Shown piece by piece: positions 33,840-47,300 of a DNA stretch of 64,000 bases. The notes beneath the pieces are model-generated. The model ran no database searches. It was not told where the DNA came from and saw only the letters and a program-made list of their open reading frames with translations. The first letter of the stretch is position 1. Each line of letters starts with the position of its first letter. Where the stretch lies: assembly GCA_905116865.2 (NCBI GenBank), contig CAJHNH020008547.1:828743-892742 (forward strand), in the 5' to 3' direction. The position numbers were made by a program, and so were the translations under genes. Source of the DNA: Candidula unifasciata (Eukaryota > Mollusca > Gastropoda > Stylommatophora > Geomitridae).

Positions 33840-34020
33840 CATAGAAATAAAGGAAGACCAAAAAAACACATGGAAAAGGGAACTAGAGAATAAAGTTAAA
33901 AAGATGGGGAGAGCTGCATGCGATAGCAAAGGACAGAATGACTTGGCATGAAACATGAGTTGGTTAAGGGCCTATGCTCCACTGGGGGTTAAAGAGGCAG
34001 AAAAAGAAGAATTCATCACT
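33840..34020 (+). mobile_element. LINE 3'-end fragment
   Basis: A GRPKNTWKREL-like frame, then ENKVKKMGRAACDSKGQNDL and a tail containing AYAPLGVKEAEKEE. This is the GRPk-TW...m-W..l...A.DR..WR...ALC end of RTE-like LINEs. AATAAA at 33846 and 33889 could serve as UXS1 poly(A) signals. Confidence 0.7.
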
Positions 34021-34026
34021 TTACTG

Positions 34027-34058
34027 CCATTATTCCCCCCCCCCCCCCCCCCCCCCCC
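34027..34058 (+). repeat. poly-C run, ~31 bp
   Basis: Uninterrupted C tract. Similar C/G homopolymers of 10-25 bp occur at 5808, 27158, 34728, 35823, 35890 and 37160. Length is likely unreliable in assembly. Confidence 0.85.
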
Positions 34059-34639
34059 ATGTACATGGTGATTCACTGCTGCATGATTTCCTCCTTGTCA
34101 TTAACCAATGCCTGTAATGTCACACATCCATTCACAGCGATGCATTGCACTCAAGGAAGCAAGGAAAGGTCAAAGGTCAACACTGTGGACATTTAAATGC
34201 ATAATGAAAAGTCGTGAAAGAAATTTAAGCCTGTGGTTCCAAGAAGCCACAAAACTAACACAACTGGGTGGGTCCAAATCCCTATATCTGTCCCTTTTCT
34301 GACTGCGCAAATGTTTAGGAGGTGGGGGCATGAATATATTAACTAAAAATAGCATTTAAGGTGTTTTTCTGTGAACCATATGGCTTTTTATAGTCAATTT
34401 GACATCAGATTTTCAGCTTTATAAAGTCAATTTGACCTCAGATTTTGCCATGAGCCCCAATGATTACAAATATAGATAAGTAATTAAACAAAAAATATAT
34501 TAGTAACCTTTGTAAGATTTGTTTTTTGCAGGGGACTTCTGTGGAGCTATGCTCCCCCCCCACATTTTTTTAAAAAGCAATCCTGGGGCAACATGGTCAG
34601 CTCATAGCATGAACTGATTATAAGTGTCAGAAAAAAAAA

Positions 34640-34760
34640 ACATATTCTACATTCTTTGGGTATGTCACGAGAAGGGGAAAACTGGAGCATGTGATTTTTG
34701 GGTTCCAGGGACCATTTGAAAGGTGGGGGGGGGGGGGGAAAGAATCGTCCTGTTGCTTGC
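34640..34760 (+). mobile_element. short LINE C-terminal fragment
   Basis: TFFGYVTRRGKLEHVIFG, matching the fragment at 16912-16975, then a poly-G interruption at 34722. Confidence 0.55.
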
Positions 34761-35025
34761 CCTGACCAATCATGTCATAAAAAAATGACTAATTAGAAGC
34801 TTGATGAAATCAGATATATGTCCTGAAAGTTGTAGACATCACAGCCTAGCTGTAAACTACAACCAGCGTGCCAACCAGCCCTTTAAAGAGTAAACACAGA
34901 TTCACGATAGACAGATGCCTGCTAATTAATATTGTTTTTAAATTTTAAAAACTTCAAATTCATCTGTGTTTTATAATGGCAGATTCATGACAACAGGAAT
35001 GTTGAAAAGTTGAGTTGAGTCAAGA

Positions 35026-35370
35026 ATTGACATCACAGCACTCAGGCATTCCCCATGCATGATCCCTCCTCATCTTCAGCAGCCAGCTCAGAGTTCCAAT
35101 ACTGATAGTACTGGTCACAATCTGGTTATATATCTTGCCTTTCCTCTGAGTGTAGTGAGTCGGCCAGACCCTCTGGTTACACCTCATTCTCTCCAGGCCA
35201 TAATCTTTTTTTCTCTACTGATTCCGTTGTTTGTTCTCAAAGGGCCTTGGCTACAACTGCCTTGTCATGTATCAGTTCACCACCCAGTGGTGCAGATCCA
35301 GCCAATCTGTCTATCTGTTCATTACCCACCACACCGTCATGGGGAATGCTGGATAAGAGGAGACCAAGTG
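35026..35370 (-). mobile_element. LINE RNase H end and 3' tail
   Basis: Minus strand HDGVVGNEQIDRLAGSAPLG then ELIHDKAVVAKAL is the end of an RNase H domain; its 3' tail (35026-35090) is shared with 55555-55690. It lies between the UXS1 and ELP5 stop codons and may overlap ELP5's 3' UTR. Confidence 0.75.
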
Positions 35371-35520
35371 AGAAGATGTTGAACAGTTTGACATTGTGTG
35401 GATAATAATAATAAGAGAGTTTTTCCGAGTTACCTATGTATTGCATTGGCAGACAGAAAACTCAAAACTAGCATTGGTTCAGTCAGCTCTTCACTTGTTC
35501 AATAACATGATTTTAATGTG

Positions 35521-35620
35521 TCAGATATCCAGATCATCATCTGGATCCTCTTCGTCAAAGTCGTCTACGTCGTCAGGCTGGTAGAAAATTCTTCCACTTG
35601 ATGCTTCAGAATCGCCACTT
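35521..35620 (-). CDS. ELP5: ELP5 terminal exon with stop
   Basis: TTTCTCCAG acceptor, 100 bp. It encodes SGDSEASSGRIFYQPDD, an acidic run and DEEDPDDDLDI-stop (TGA on the minus strand at 35523-35521). The IFYxPDxxDDxDEEDPDDDLDI tail is nearly identical to that of vertebrate ELP5. An ATTAAA-type hexamer lies only a few bases beyond the stop; I cannot say whether it is used. Confidence 0.97.
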
Positions 35621-38600
35621 CTGGAGAAAAGAAAGAATGCGACCTTGATGAAAGGAGGTTTTGGGGTATTTTAAAGGGATTATAAAGTCTGATGGGAGAT
35701 TCAGATTAGAATCCTCGGTAAGGCTGGGAATTTTTTTTGTTGGGGTCAAAAATAAAATCCTAAACTGCACAGTCCGTGGCGATAGCACTAGTCATGAGGC
35801 CCTAAATCCTCAGGCTCAAATACCCCCCCCCCCCCCCAAATACAGGCAGTAATATAGGTGTATTTTGAGACAGTTTATAAAGTCTGACGTGGGGGGGGGG
35901 GGGGGGGGGGGGGCATATTCCTATTTGATGCTAAGACTTGCTAATCATGACTAGAGATTGGACAAAAATACAGCAACACTGCTCTTTTACTCAACTTATT
36001 TTGCATATTCCTAGCATTATCACAATCATTTGTAACATATTTATTCCTGCTGATTCTGATCTGAAAACCAGCCTGCACCACGTGCCTGTCACAGACCAGA
36101 TTTCAGTTATAAATAACTAATCAACATTTATATATTTTATGTACTGTTTTAAGTTTATATACACTATATAGAATAATGGAATACATTACAAAATATTAAC
36201 TTTGATGTTTCATTAATATCAACTTCCATTATAACTGTCATTCATAAACTGGTGCCTGCACAGAACAGAAGGAATTATATAGTATGGCAAAATCAGCTTG
36301 GGAGACAAACAAGTTCCAGTGAATCAAGACACTGTATGCTCCACATAAAACCCCAAGTAATTTTATTTCTACACAAAATCAATATTTTTTATTTGCCCAA
36401 AATGTTACTTATTTAATCATTTTTCTGGTTAGTATTTTATATCTTCCTTTAATTCGTTAAAATCTGTGTTAGATACTATAAAGCCCATCATTTATTCTCC
36501 GAACACATTTAATATATTTTATTCTCCACCAAACCCATTCCCCCCCTCCCCACACACATATTTTATTCTCCACCAAACCTATTCTCCCCCCTCACCACAC
36601 ACATATTTTATTCTCCACCGAACCCCATTCTCCCCCTCCCCACACAATTTTATTCTCCATACAAACTCATTCTCCCCCTCCCCACACACATATTTTATTC
36701 TCCACCAAACTCATTCTCCCCCTCCCCACACACATATTTTATTCTCCACCAAACCCATTCCCCCCTCCCCACACACATATTTTATTCTCCACCAAACTCA
36801 TTCTCCCCCTCCCCACACACATATTTTATTCTCCACCAAACCCATCCCCCCCCCTCCCCACACACATATTTTATTCTCCACCAAACTCATTCTCCCCCTC
36901 CCCACACACATATTTTATTCTCCACCAAACCTATTCTCCCCCCTCACCACACACATATTTTATTCTCCACACAAACCCCATTCTCCCCCCCTCCCCACAC
37001 ACATATTTTATTCTCCATACAAACCCCTAGATGCTTTATTTGCCCAGATGTTATGTTAGTTATGTATTCAATTGTTTTCCTGTTTAGTACGTCAAGCCTT
37101 CCTTTATTTCATTCATACAAAGGTGTATTGGATACAGTAATACACATAAGGAGGATACCCCCCCCCCCCCCCACCATGTATTCCACACATCTAATTCAAA
37201 TGACAATCTACCATTTGCTATGTTTTTATTTAAAGTTCATGTGTGTCTCATAAGTATAATTACCTATCACTTCTCTTTTTTGTTTTCTTTATAACTTCTA
37301 CCCTTCCTTTAAAAATCAAAAAAAAAGGTACGAAATTGTCACTGGAAGTTGAATCTCTATATGCATCTTTAGATATGTGTCTGGTATTGTTTGCTATATG
37401 TGGCGTCCGTGGCTTAGGCACTGCGAGTCCGACTCGTAATTCCAACGTACCGCGATCAAAACCCACTGCTGGCTGTGTGGATTTTTTAACACGGTATGGG
37501 TTGTCGCAGGTCGACCCAGCCTATAATGGGTACCAGGATGGCTGTCCTGGGGAAGTAAAGACAGCCGATGTAATGCTGACCACTTTACCCACTTAGTGCT
37601 GATTGGAACAAAGCCGGACAAAAAGACCCCGGGTCCCAGGTTGATCCAGCCTTAAATGGGTAACAGGTACAAGTCCTGGAGAGATAAGGCGGCCAGAATG
37701 ATGTTGAAAACATCACCTAGCTAGTCTTGACTGCTCAATAAAATATAGATCTAGCCCTATACATATGCCCAATCCGCCTGAAGGCGTGAAAATGGTCCTT
37801 TATGCCTGTCTGTGTAACAATAACAGTGAACTGTTGGGGAAACGAGAAGAAGAGATGAGCTTTAAAAAACCAACATTACAATGAACAAAGGGCTTGGTAA
37901 CGAGCCTTCATTAGCAAATAAATATTACACAATAAAAGAGAAAGAATTAACGCTATATTAAAGGCGTTATAACATACAAGTATGTAATATAATGCAGAAC
38001 AAGTCAAGCACCTCCCTGTGGGTTAAAGGTCCCCATTGTGAGGAAAACAAGAAAATACTTCTCCAATGAGCATGTCACAAGAGTCGACTAACTGGGGGGC
38101 TTTCTTTAAGGTCAGACTGCATCTGCCTGAGAGGCAAGGAACCAACAGTCTACATAAAAATAGGTCATATTAGGGGACATTGTAGTTACTTCAGCAACAT
38201 TTCCTTATTTATAATTAACCTGTTGTGCGTTATTTCTTGTGGCTTTTTGTGTGTCCTGACGAAGACTTGTTGCAGCAACACCAGTGGCTCCCTTTGTCTA
38301 TGGCTCCCTTTGTCAAGCATCTAGCTACTATGGTACACTGGCTCCCTTTGTCTATGGCTCCCTTTGTCAAGCATCTAGCTACTATGGTACACTGGCTCCC
38401 TTTGTCTATTGTTTCCTTTGTCTATGGCTCTCTTTTGTCTATGGCTCCCTTTTGTTTATGGATCCCTTTTGTCTATGGCTTCCTTTTGTCTATGGATCCC
38501 TTTTGTCTGTGGATCCCTTTTGTCTATGGCTCCCTTTTGTCTATGGCTCCCTTTTGTCTATGGCTCCCTTTTGTCTATGGATCCCTTTTGTCTATGGCTT

Positions 38601-41600
38601 CCTTTTGTCTATGGCTCCCTTTTGTCTATGGATCCCTTTTGTCTATGGCTCCCTTTTGTCTATGGCTCCCTTTTGTCTATGGATCCCTTTTGTCTATGGA
38701 TCCCTTTTGTCTATGGCTCCCTTTGTCAACTGTTATTTTATAAAACTAATCTAAACAGTGTTTTCCATTTGTTTACATGTTCATATCTCTACCACAGTTC
38801 AACCATCTTCATTTTACAGTTGGAAGAATAATTTTCCACATGTTAGGGTATACTATCGACCGATCAATTTGTCCCCTCTGGATTGCTCTTAAAGGTTTAC
38901 CACTACCATACTTATACTACAAGGCTCAGCAGAGGAAAAGAGGCAGACCAAGAAAAACCTGGATATAGAACATGATTTGACTGGACAGGCCTTAGGCATG
39001 CAACCATGAGGTCCATCATGTTTGACCATCAAAAGTGGAGAAAGCTGATCAGACAGTCAACAGCAACTGGTGACCTAATGACACGCACTGTTACAGGATG
39101 ATGAGAAAACCATACTAAGATTTAAAAATGTCAGTCTGTACGGCAGACCAACAAGGCAGATGCCAGATACCTCGTTCAACCTCTAGAGATGTTACAATTA
39201 GAGCTCCTCTAATGGCCAGGTGTCACCTTCAGTACTACTGCGGATAAAGTACACTAGTTATTGAGGCATATACAGTGCTCGCTCCATATTTCTGAAGATG
39301 GGTGATGCATTCGACAGCTACATTTCCTGGTGATTTTCAGAAGAAAAGATTTAGTGTACCAGATTCGTTAAAACAAAATCTCGCCTCATTAGAAAATTAA
39401 ACAAGTGATCAGAGTGTCAACATGCTGGCCACTGCGCCCTCCCTGATCCCTGTTAATGTAATAGAAAATCTGTAACCCCATCACCCTGAGAATGCTAAAT
39501 CTGGTCACTTCCCACTGTGATACAGCCCCATAAATGCAGATAAATCGCCAGTTCTAAAAAAGTAATTAAATGCCATTTGTTTTATATGTGTGCCTGAAAT
39601 GTTTAGGAGGCTTGCCTGTGAATATATAAACTAAATAACAGCATTTAGAGGGATTTCCTTGTGAATAAAAAGCCTTTTTAAAGCCAGGGTGACTAAAAAT
39701 GTCTCCGTAAACCTCAGTGATAAAGGTCACAAGGTCACTGCATGAGTCACCTGATGCACATTTGTTTTAAGAGCTGGGGAATGCATTCCATTTAATGCTT
39801 CACTTTTTGTTTACTGTTTGCTCCATTATATACATTTAAAAAGCAAAATTGATAAATACATTTTGAAGCCATTTATTAGTTATCTGTTTAAAATAGTTTA
39901 TTTTGTTAGGAAATTGGCATAGGTTTATAACCCATTAGTTATAGCATTCACGGGGTGAAAAGGTTCAACTTGAACAAATAAACACATCTGTTATAAAAAT
40001 GTGTACATGTTATGTTGTGAACTGAGTACTTGTTAGTGTGTACTGTTGACCCTAGGCAACTTAAACTCATTCTGTATGTATTCAGTTCATCATTATGTAG
40101 CAGGTCTTTTGCAGAATATCACTCTCATCACAGCCTACCTGAAAGAAACTCTGTCTCTAGCCAGATCCCTACCTTGGTGTACTTCTCTCATTTCCAAGGT
40201 GTCACTTAGATCCTATGCCCACCTCAGTTCTGTTCAGCCCCTACCCCTCCTTGCTGGTACCATGCCTTCTGATACTATTCTTTCCAATCAGCTCTGGTAC
40301 TTGATAAGGCCAAAATTTTTCAGCTTTTGAGACAAGATGCTGTTGACTAGCCAATCTTCCTTGATGTTCAGATCTTTGAGGATGTCAATATTTCTTTTCT
40401 TGTTGGTCCATGGTATTGTAAGCAGTTATTACAATATAAAGGCTACGGCTGGTTCTACAATGACACACAATGCAGGTAACTTTTAGGAGACAACTCAAAG
40501 AGGCAGAACAAGTAGAACCTTCGAGTATAAAAGAGTTTTGCCATATTTGTTTCCACAGTAAGTGCTGTGCATGGCAGTGATAAGCTTGCTTCTGTCCTGT
40601 ACTGGACCAGCCATAGCAAACGCAGTGTCTGCAAGATAATCTACACGCTCACTGCCTCAAACACCTGCCTTTAAACAACAAGCTTACCCATCTTTAAGGT
40701 ATGGCAGCTTCACTTTACTCCGAGCATCCTTTTCAGCATCTGTTAATGACAAATTGAAGGGCAGCTTGCTGGTCAGATCATCCTGAAATTTGAAAAGAAA
40801 AACATCAGCCAAAACACAGATGTTAAAAAAACATTCATTTACAGTGAAAGAAAAAGAAGAGAGTCATTTCAATAAAACCCACTCATAATGGAAATGAGAT
40901 TACTTTGTAACCGTTGGGTGCCCTTAAATAACTGTTATACAGTCGGTCAGCTTTCTGAAGGGCGTTTATTTAAGTCACTGGGTGCTAAGCAATCCCAGAG
41001 CCAAAAAAAAAAGACAGTGAATGAAATGGTTAATTTTATTTTATACAGTTTGCAACATCTAGCAATTAACCATTTAAAATTGCTGACCTATTTCCTGAGC
41101 CCAGACAAGAGGAACACTTTGAACAGCATTTGAAAACATGTACATTTCACTACAGGGAATTGGGACAAAGGGCGAAAGCTGATGCACCGCTTGATTGATA
41201 ACAACCACAACATTCCTTACAACACGAAAGAAAGAAATATTAAAGGGTGACATACAAGAGAGAAACATAAAAACACACTAAAATCTAATCTTCATTTCTA
41301 CTTTGTTCCTACTACCTTCTCAAAGTATAACAATCAATATTTATTATTTCATGAATTAAATTCAGCTAACATGTCTCCAACAGAAAAAAACAATATTCCA
41401 TGTTAGACTCTTTTAAATAGGATATTTTAGTGGAAGTTTACATTAGAAAATTTAAAAAGTTGTTCATCATCATCATAAACCACTTCTGCCGTTAGGGGTC
41501 GTGGGGAGGAATAATTTGCGATCCAGTGCACGTTAGCTGCCACTGGCTATTGTCATGCCGTACAGGCGTAGTGTGTCTAATGTTGTCATGCCGTAAAGGC

Positions 41601-44303
41601 GTAGTGTGTCTAATGTTGTCATGCCGTAAAGGTGTAGTGTGTCTAATGTTGTCATGCCGTAAAGGTGTAGTGTGTCTAATGTTGTCATGCCGTAAAGGTG
41701 TAGTGTGTCTAATGTTGTCATGCCGTAAAGGCGTAGTGTGTCTAATGTTGTCATGCCGTAAAGGTGTAGTGTGTCTAATGTTGTCATGCCGTAAAGGTGT
41801 AGTGTGTCTAATGTTGTCATGCCGTAAAGGTGTAGTGTGTCTAATGTTGTCATGCCATAAAGGCGTAGTGTGTCTAATGTTGTCATGCCGTAAAGGCGTA
41901 GTGTGTCTAATGTTGTCATGCCGTAAAGGTGTAGTGTGTCTAATGTTGTCATGCCGTAAAGGTGTAGTGTGTCTAATGTTGTCATGCCGTAAAGGTGTAG
42001 TGTGTCTAATGTTGTCATGCCGTAAAGGTGTAGTGTGTCTAATGTTGTCATGCCGTAAAGGTGTAGTGTGTCTAATGTTGTCATGCCATAAAGGTGTAGT
42101 GTGTCTAATGTTGTCATGCCGTAAAGGTGTAGTGTGTCTAATGTTGTCATGCCGTAAAGGTGTAGTGTGTCTAATGTTGTCATGCCGTAAAGGTGTAGTG
42201 TGTCTAATGTTGTCATGCTGTAAAGGTGTAGTGTGTCTAATGTTGTCATGCCGTAAAGATGTAGTGTGTCTAATGTTGTCATGCCGTAAAGGCGTAGTGT
42301 GTCTAATGTTGTCATGCCGTAAAGGTGTAGTGTGTCTAATGTTGTCATGCCGTAAAGGTGTAGTGTGTCTAATGTTGTCATGCCGTAAAGGTGTAGTGTG
42401 TCTAATGTTGTCATGCCGTAAAGGTGTAGTGTGTCTAATGTTGTCATGCCGTAAAGGTGTAGTGTGTCTAATGTTGTCATGCCGTAAAGGTGTAGTGTGT
42501 CTAATGTTGTCATGCCGTAAAGGTGTAGTGTGTCTAATGTTGTCATGCCGTAAAGGTGTAGTGTGTCTAATGTTGTCATGCCGTAAAGGTGTAGTGTGTC
42601 TAATGTTGTCATGCCGTAAAGGCGTAGTGTGTCTAATGTTGTCATGCCGTAAAGGTGTTGTGTGTCTAATGTTGTCATGCCGTAAAGGTGTAGTGTGTCT
42701 AATGTTGTCATGCCGTAAAGGTGTAGTGTGTCTAATGTTGTCATGCCGTAAAGGTGTAGTGTGTCTAATGTTGTCATGCCGTAAAGGCGTAGTGTGTCTA
42801 ATGTTGTCATGCCGTAAAGGTGTAGTGTGTCTAATGTTGTCATGCCGTAAAGGTGTAGTGTGTCTAATGTTGTCATGCCGTAAAGGTGTAGTGTGTCTAA
42901 TGTTGTCATGCCGTAAAGGTGTAGTGTGTCTAATGTTGTCATGCCGTAAAGGTGTAGTGTGTCTAATGTTGTCATGCCGTAAAGGTGTAGTGTGTCTAAT
43001 GTTGTCATGCTGTAAAGGTGTAGTGTGTCTAATGTTGTCATGCCGTAAAGGTGTAGTGTGTCTAATGTTGTCAATCCATATATACCGTGGCCGTCCTCTT
43101 GCTCTTGCAGCTGATCTTCTAAGATGTAGTGCTTGTGTTGGTATCTGATCTTCCTGCATTCTAATGAGATGGCCAAATCACTTGATCTGCTGTTTCTCGA
43201 TGAATCTATTACAAGGTGTCATTCCCACAATTTGCCTGATAGTTTTTATTATTCACTTGATCCTATAATTTTAGTGTGCCGGATTCGAACCTATTTTACT
43301 TGGTCTCACTGCAGCAGCTGGTCACACACACAAACTCTGTAGCTAAAATACCCCCCCTCTCCCGAATATAAAAAAACACTGGCAGGTAAAAAAAAAAAAT
43401 AATATGAAATCAAACCTATAACCTTCACAACATAACTCTTACAGATTAACCATTTTGTTATGGAAAAACCTCCAGAGGAAAAAACAAGCAAACTATGTCA
43501 AACAAACCTGAGGTTTGTGCTGAGATGAACCGTCCTGAGATGTAGCACTGCCAAAGTTGTAGATGTGAAAGCTATCATCTGTGTAAAAGTATTCCCTCTG
43601 AAAGTAGAAAAACAAGAAGCATAGTTACAAGACAAGCTAAAAGTTTCATTTTGGTTCAGGATGATTTAAATTAAACACAGATAACTTCATAAGGACTTAG
43701 TCTCCTATAGATCATAGAAGGAGTACTGAGTACAGTGCACAAACCTTTTAGCACAGGGGAGGATCCAAATTACATGCACACCAAACATTTTCTCACTAAG
43801 CATGCATTTTTTCCCTGGCAGGTTTTCATATTATTACACTTAGCCTGGACAGTCTATTTTTACTTTCAGCCCCTGAGGGATTTTAAATATTTATAAAGAT
43901 CCTCCAAGTTCCTCACCCTTGTTCATGAAGGCTATACATTAGGACTCCCTCCCCCTAGAGCTCCAGGAGTGGGAAGTAAACCATCCTGTTCTTATATATA
44001 TATATATATATATAAAACAGCTCTCACATGGACACCAGAGGAAAGAGAAAGAAGGGGCGCCCAAAAACAACATGGAGACAAACGATGGAGAGTGACCTGA
44101 ATGCGGCATCTCTGACATGGAAAACTGCATTGAAGATTGCACAGGACAGGAAAGTCCTCTCTGAAGCCTCATGTGCCACTAGGCATAAAGAGAATTGATG
44201 ATTTTATATATAAATATGCCTAGTGGCACATGAGGCTTCAGAGAGCACTTTCCATGTTTTTCCATGTCAGAGATGCCATATTCAGATCACTCTACATCAT
44301 TCG

Positions 44304-44341
<38 letters not shown>

Positions 44342-47300
44342 AACGCCCAGCTCGCTAGCGTAGTTGGCTAAACCAGATTGCGCAGTGACCGGGTGACCAA
44401 CTCCTTGTGGTCCGGGTTCATGCCCGGCAGTAAGCAGAAAAGCCACATTTCTCCCAGATTTACGGTATTTATCATGGAATCTAAGTTGTACCCCACCAGG
44501 ACATCACACAAAGCTATAGACACCCGGTGACACAAAGTGCCACCATGCAGACGAGGATCACCCCTGGATAGGTCCCAGAAACCCCTTTCAGCCTTTAGAC
44601 CATGTTTATGGCCAGGCTATGTTCAGGGCCCCCCAGCAAAAGCCAGGGTGGGGCTTCAAATAACGAAAAATTGGGGACGACTAGATGTTAAAACAGTGTT
44701 TAACTGACTAGTCTATTCTATATCTATAAGTCTCAAAAAGTCAAAAGCTAGCACTGTGGAAGAGGCAGTAAGTGGCCAGGTACTTTCAGTAATCTTTTTT
44801 GTTTAGCTTTTGGCCTGGTTATAATTTTTGAATTTTCAATTAATCTTCTTCTTCTTCTTCTTTGCGTTCACCAGCTGTAAACTCTGGCGGAAGGTTCTGG
44901 TTGCTCATCCACTACCGAACTGCAGTCCTGCTCCAGAACCTGAGTGTTGCGTGTGCATCAGTTTTACAGATCTCCTTCTCTTGAATACAGACTGTTGGTT
45001 CCTTGCCTCTCCGGCAGATGCATTCCGACTTCAAAGGAAGCTCCCCAATGAGTCGACTCATTACGACATGCTTTTGGGGAGGCAGTGGGTCTATTCTTGT
45101 TTTCCCCACAATGGGGCCCCGGAACCCACACGGGGGTTTCAATTAATGTTACGACCGTAAATAAAGTTGTGATAATAGCTTAAAATAGCTGGCCTTTAAA
45201 CTCTAACAATTATGAAAATCCAAAGGTAGAAAACTCTTCCACCAAGACCCAAAAAAAAAAGACTGTAAAAGTCAAGGTTACCAATCCGTTAGGCCATATT
45301 TAAGGCCTGGCTATATTTAGGCCCCCCTGCAAAAGCCAGGTTGGGGCTTCAAAATAACTAAAAATTGCATTCCACATGGGGACAACGCTTTAATCAATTT
45401 ATTTTGTTAAGAAAAACAAACTGCTTATCCCTGGCTAATTTTCTTCTTTGCCTTTGCAAACAATTTCCGGATGTGTGGAATCCGTTTATCACAAACTTTC
45501 AATTATGCTAAATGACTAAACGTGTCCCAACTGTATAATTTGATCTGCTTAAGGCAAACTTTTTGTAAATTCTAATACTGGACATTGGTACAACTGTTCA
45601 GCTGTTTTCAGAAACTGTGTGCATCGTTGGTGTTAGAATTTGAGTTATTTTCCCTCCAAATTAACATGTAGATGCACAGAAGAAAAAGTGGTATTTTATG
45701 GACATAAAAACAATCTAGTAAAACAGGAAATTAAAGTTTAAAGCAAATGAGCAAAAGGTAGACAGTAATACAAATGAGAGGACAGCATCAAGGAATGGAC
45801 AAAAAAGTAGTCTGAGAAAGTGTGCAAACAGGACAAGAGACAGAATGTGCTAGAGATTCACTGCATTCAACCTTCACTGTGAAGACGGCACATGATTAAT
45901 TGATGAACAGAAGTTAAATCTCACAGATTTTAACACTTTTCCAGTGGGTCGACAGTGTCTAATACAGCAGGTGTACTGAGCCCCTCCTGTAGAGGCCATC
46001 TCTACAACGGTGGGGGCAACATGTTCCAGAAGTCTACAAGTGTTCTGATCATGGACATCTCTGTGTAATAAGGCAACCACTTGAGTAACTTGACTTCCTG
46101 TGCGAACAGAGAACAAACTGTTACAATCATGTGATAAGCTCATCAAAGTGGCTTCATTCTACAGACCAGTGCTTGCAGGTGGTGAGTGTCACATACATTT
46201 TTTGCCCAGGTTATTCAGGTGTGTTTGGGAATGAGCAGGCAGATAGACTGGCCCCACTTGGAAGTGCACAAGGCAGAGCTGATTTCTAACCTGTGGGACC
46301 AGGTAACAGGTGAAATGGAAGATAGGGGAAACCTGTATCTGGAGAGAATAATACAGCTGGGAGTGGCTGTGGTCTTTAGGTGCCACTCGAGACTCAGAGG
46401 AAATGCAAGACGAGTAGTTAACCAGATGACAATGGGTACCATCAGTATGAAAATTCTTCGCTGGCTGTTGAGGAGGGAGACGGAGCTAAAATGGACTTGC
46501 CCAGAATGCGGTGATGTTAAATCTTTTCCCAGATAAACCCAGATCAAATAACCAATCAAAGCTCCTTTAAACAGATAAAATAATATTCTTCTATGATACA
46601 AAATTACAATATTCTAACAGGTTGCATACTTATCATTATAAGAGAATTCAATGCACATATATTATAATATTATACAATCCCCATGTGGCCCCATTTGTGG
46701 GGAAGGGGGAATAAACTCACTGCTCCGTAACAAGCATGTTGTAAAAGGTAAATAATTATGGGCGTCAGAGTGTATCTGCCTGAGAGGTGAGGTACTAACA
46801 GTCTGCACAGTAATAGGCCAGATTTGTGGAACAAATGTGCACACAACACCTCAAGTTCTGGAACAAGACCAAAATCCAGAGCGAATAAACAAGCAGAACT
46901 TTCCACTGGAGTTTACAACTAGTGAATGCTAAGAAGATATATCATGTACACTTATCTAATGAAATTAAATGTAGTTTATCTGACGTGTATTGTTAACATT
47001 TTGTGTCGTGAAATGATAGCCATTACGCATCGGTCTGTAAGGCTGATAACCTGTCTTACCTGTAATCTGCACAAAATTCAAACTTGGACTCGCCCAGAAA
47101 TATATAGTCTCTTATATCTATATATATAGGCCTGTATTGGACAGCATTATTATGTCTGCCTTTTCTGGTTACTTTAACTAAACTCCATTTTTAAATGTAT
47201 ATCTCTTGGAGATATATTAAGGGAGTTATTTGAGGTTTCTTTGAAACCGATTTACTCCTTGCCCCAGTATACAAGGGACTTCTTTTGTACCAACGCCTGA

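Noticed and set aside
36466..37059. Proline/histidine-rich 197-codon frame
   Set aside because: ~43-bp minisatellite in the last ELP5 intron, no coding flank.
38225..38831. Hydrophobic repeat frames (FCLWLPFVYGSLLSMA)
   Set aside because: 17-bp array open in all three plus frames; looks membrane-like only because of CTT/TTT-rich units.
41492..43176. Open frames of 540-555 codons on both strands (e.g. MLSCRKGVVCL, HTTPLRHDNIR, LYGMTTLDTLH repeats)
   Set aside because: Products of a 33-bp array divisible by three; frames are open on both strands at once, with no independent coding signal.
44338..44430. Functional tRNA gene
   Set aside because: Box A and B motifs are present but the sequence does not form a plausible full cloverleaf and continues into a body repeated at 17455 and 50675; it is a SINE.
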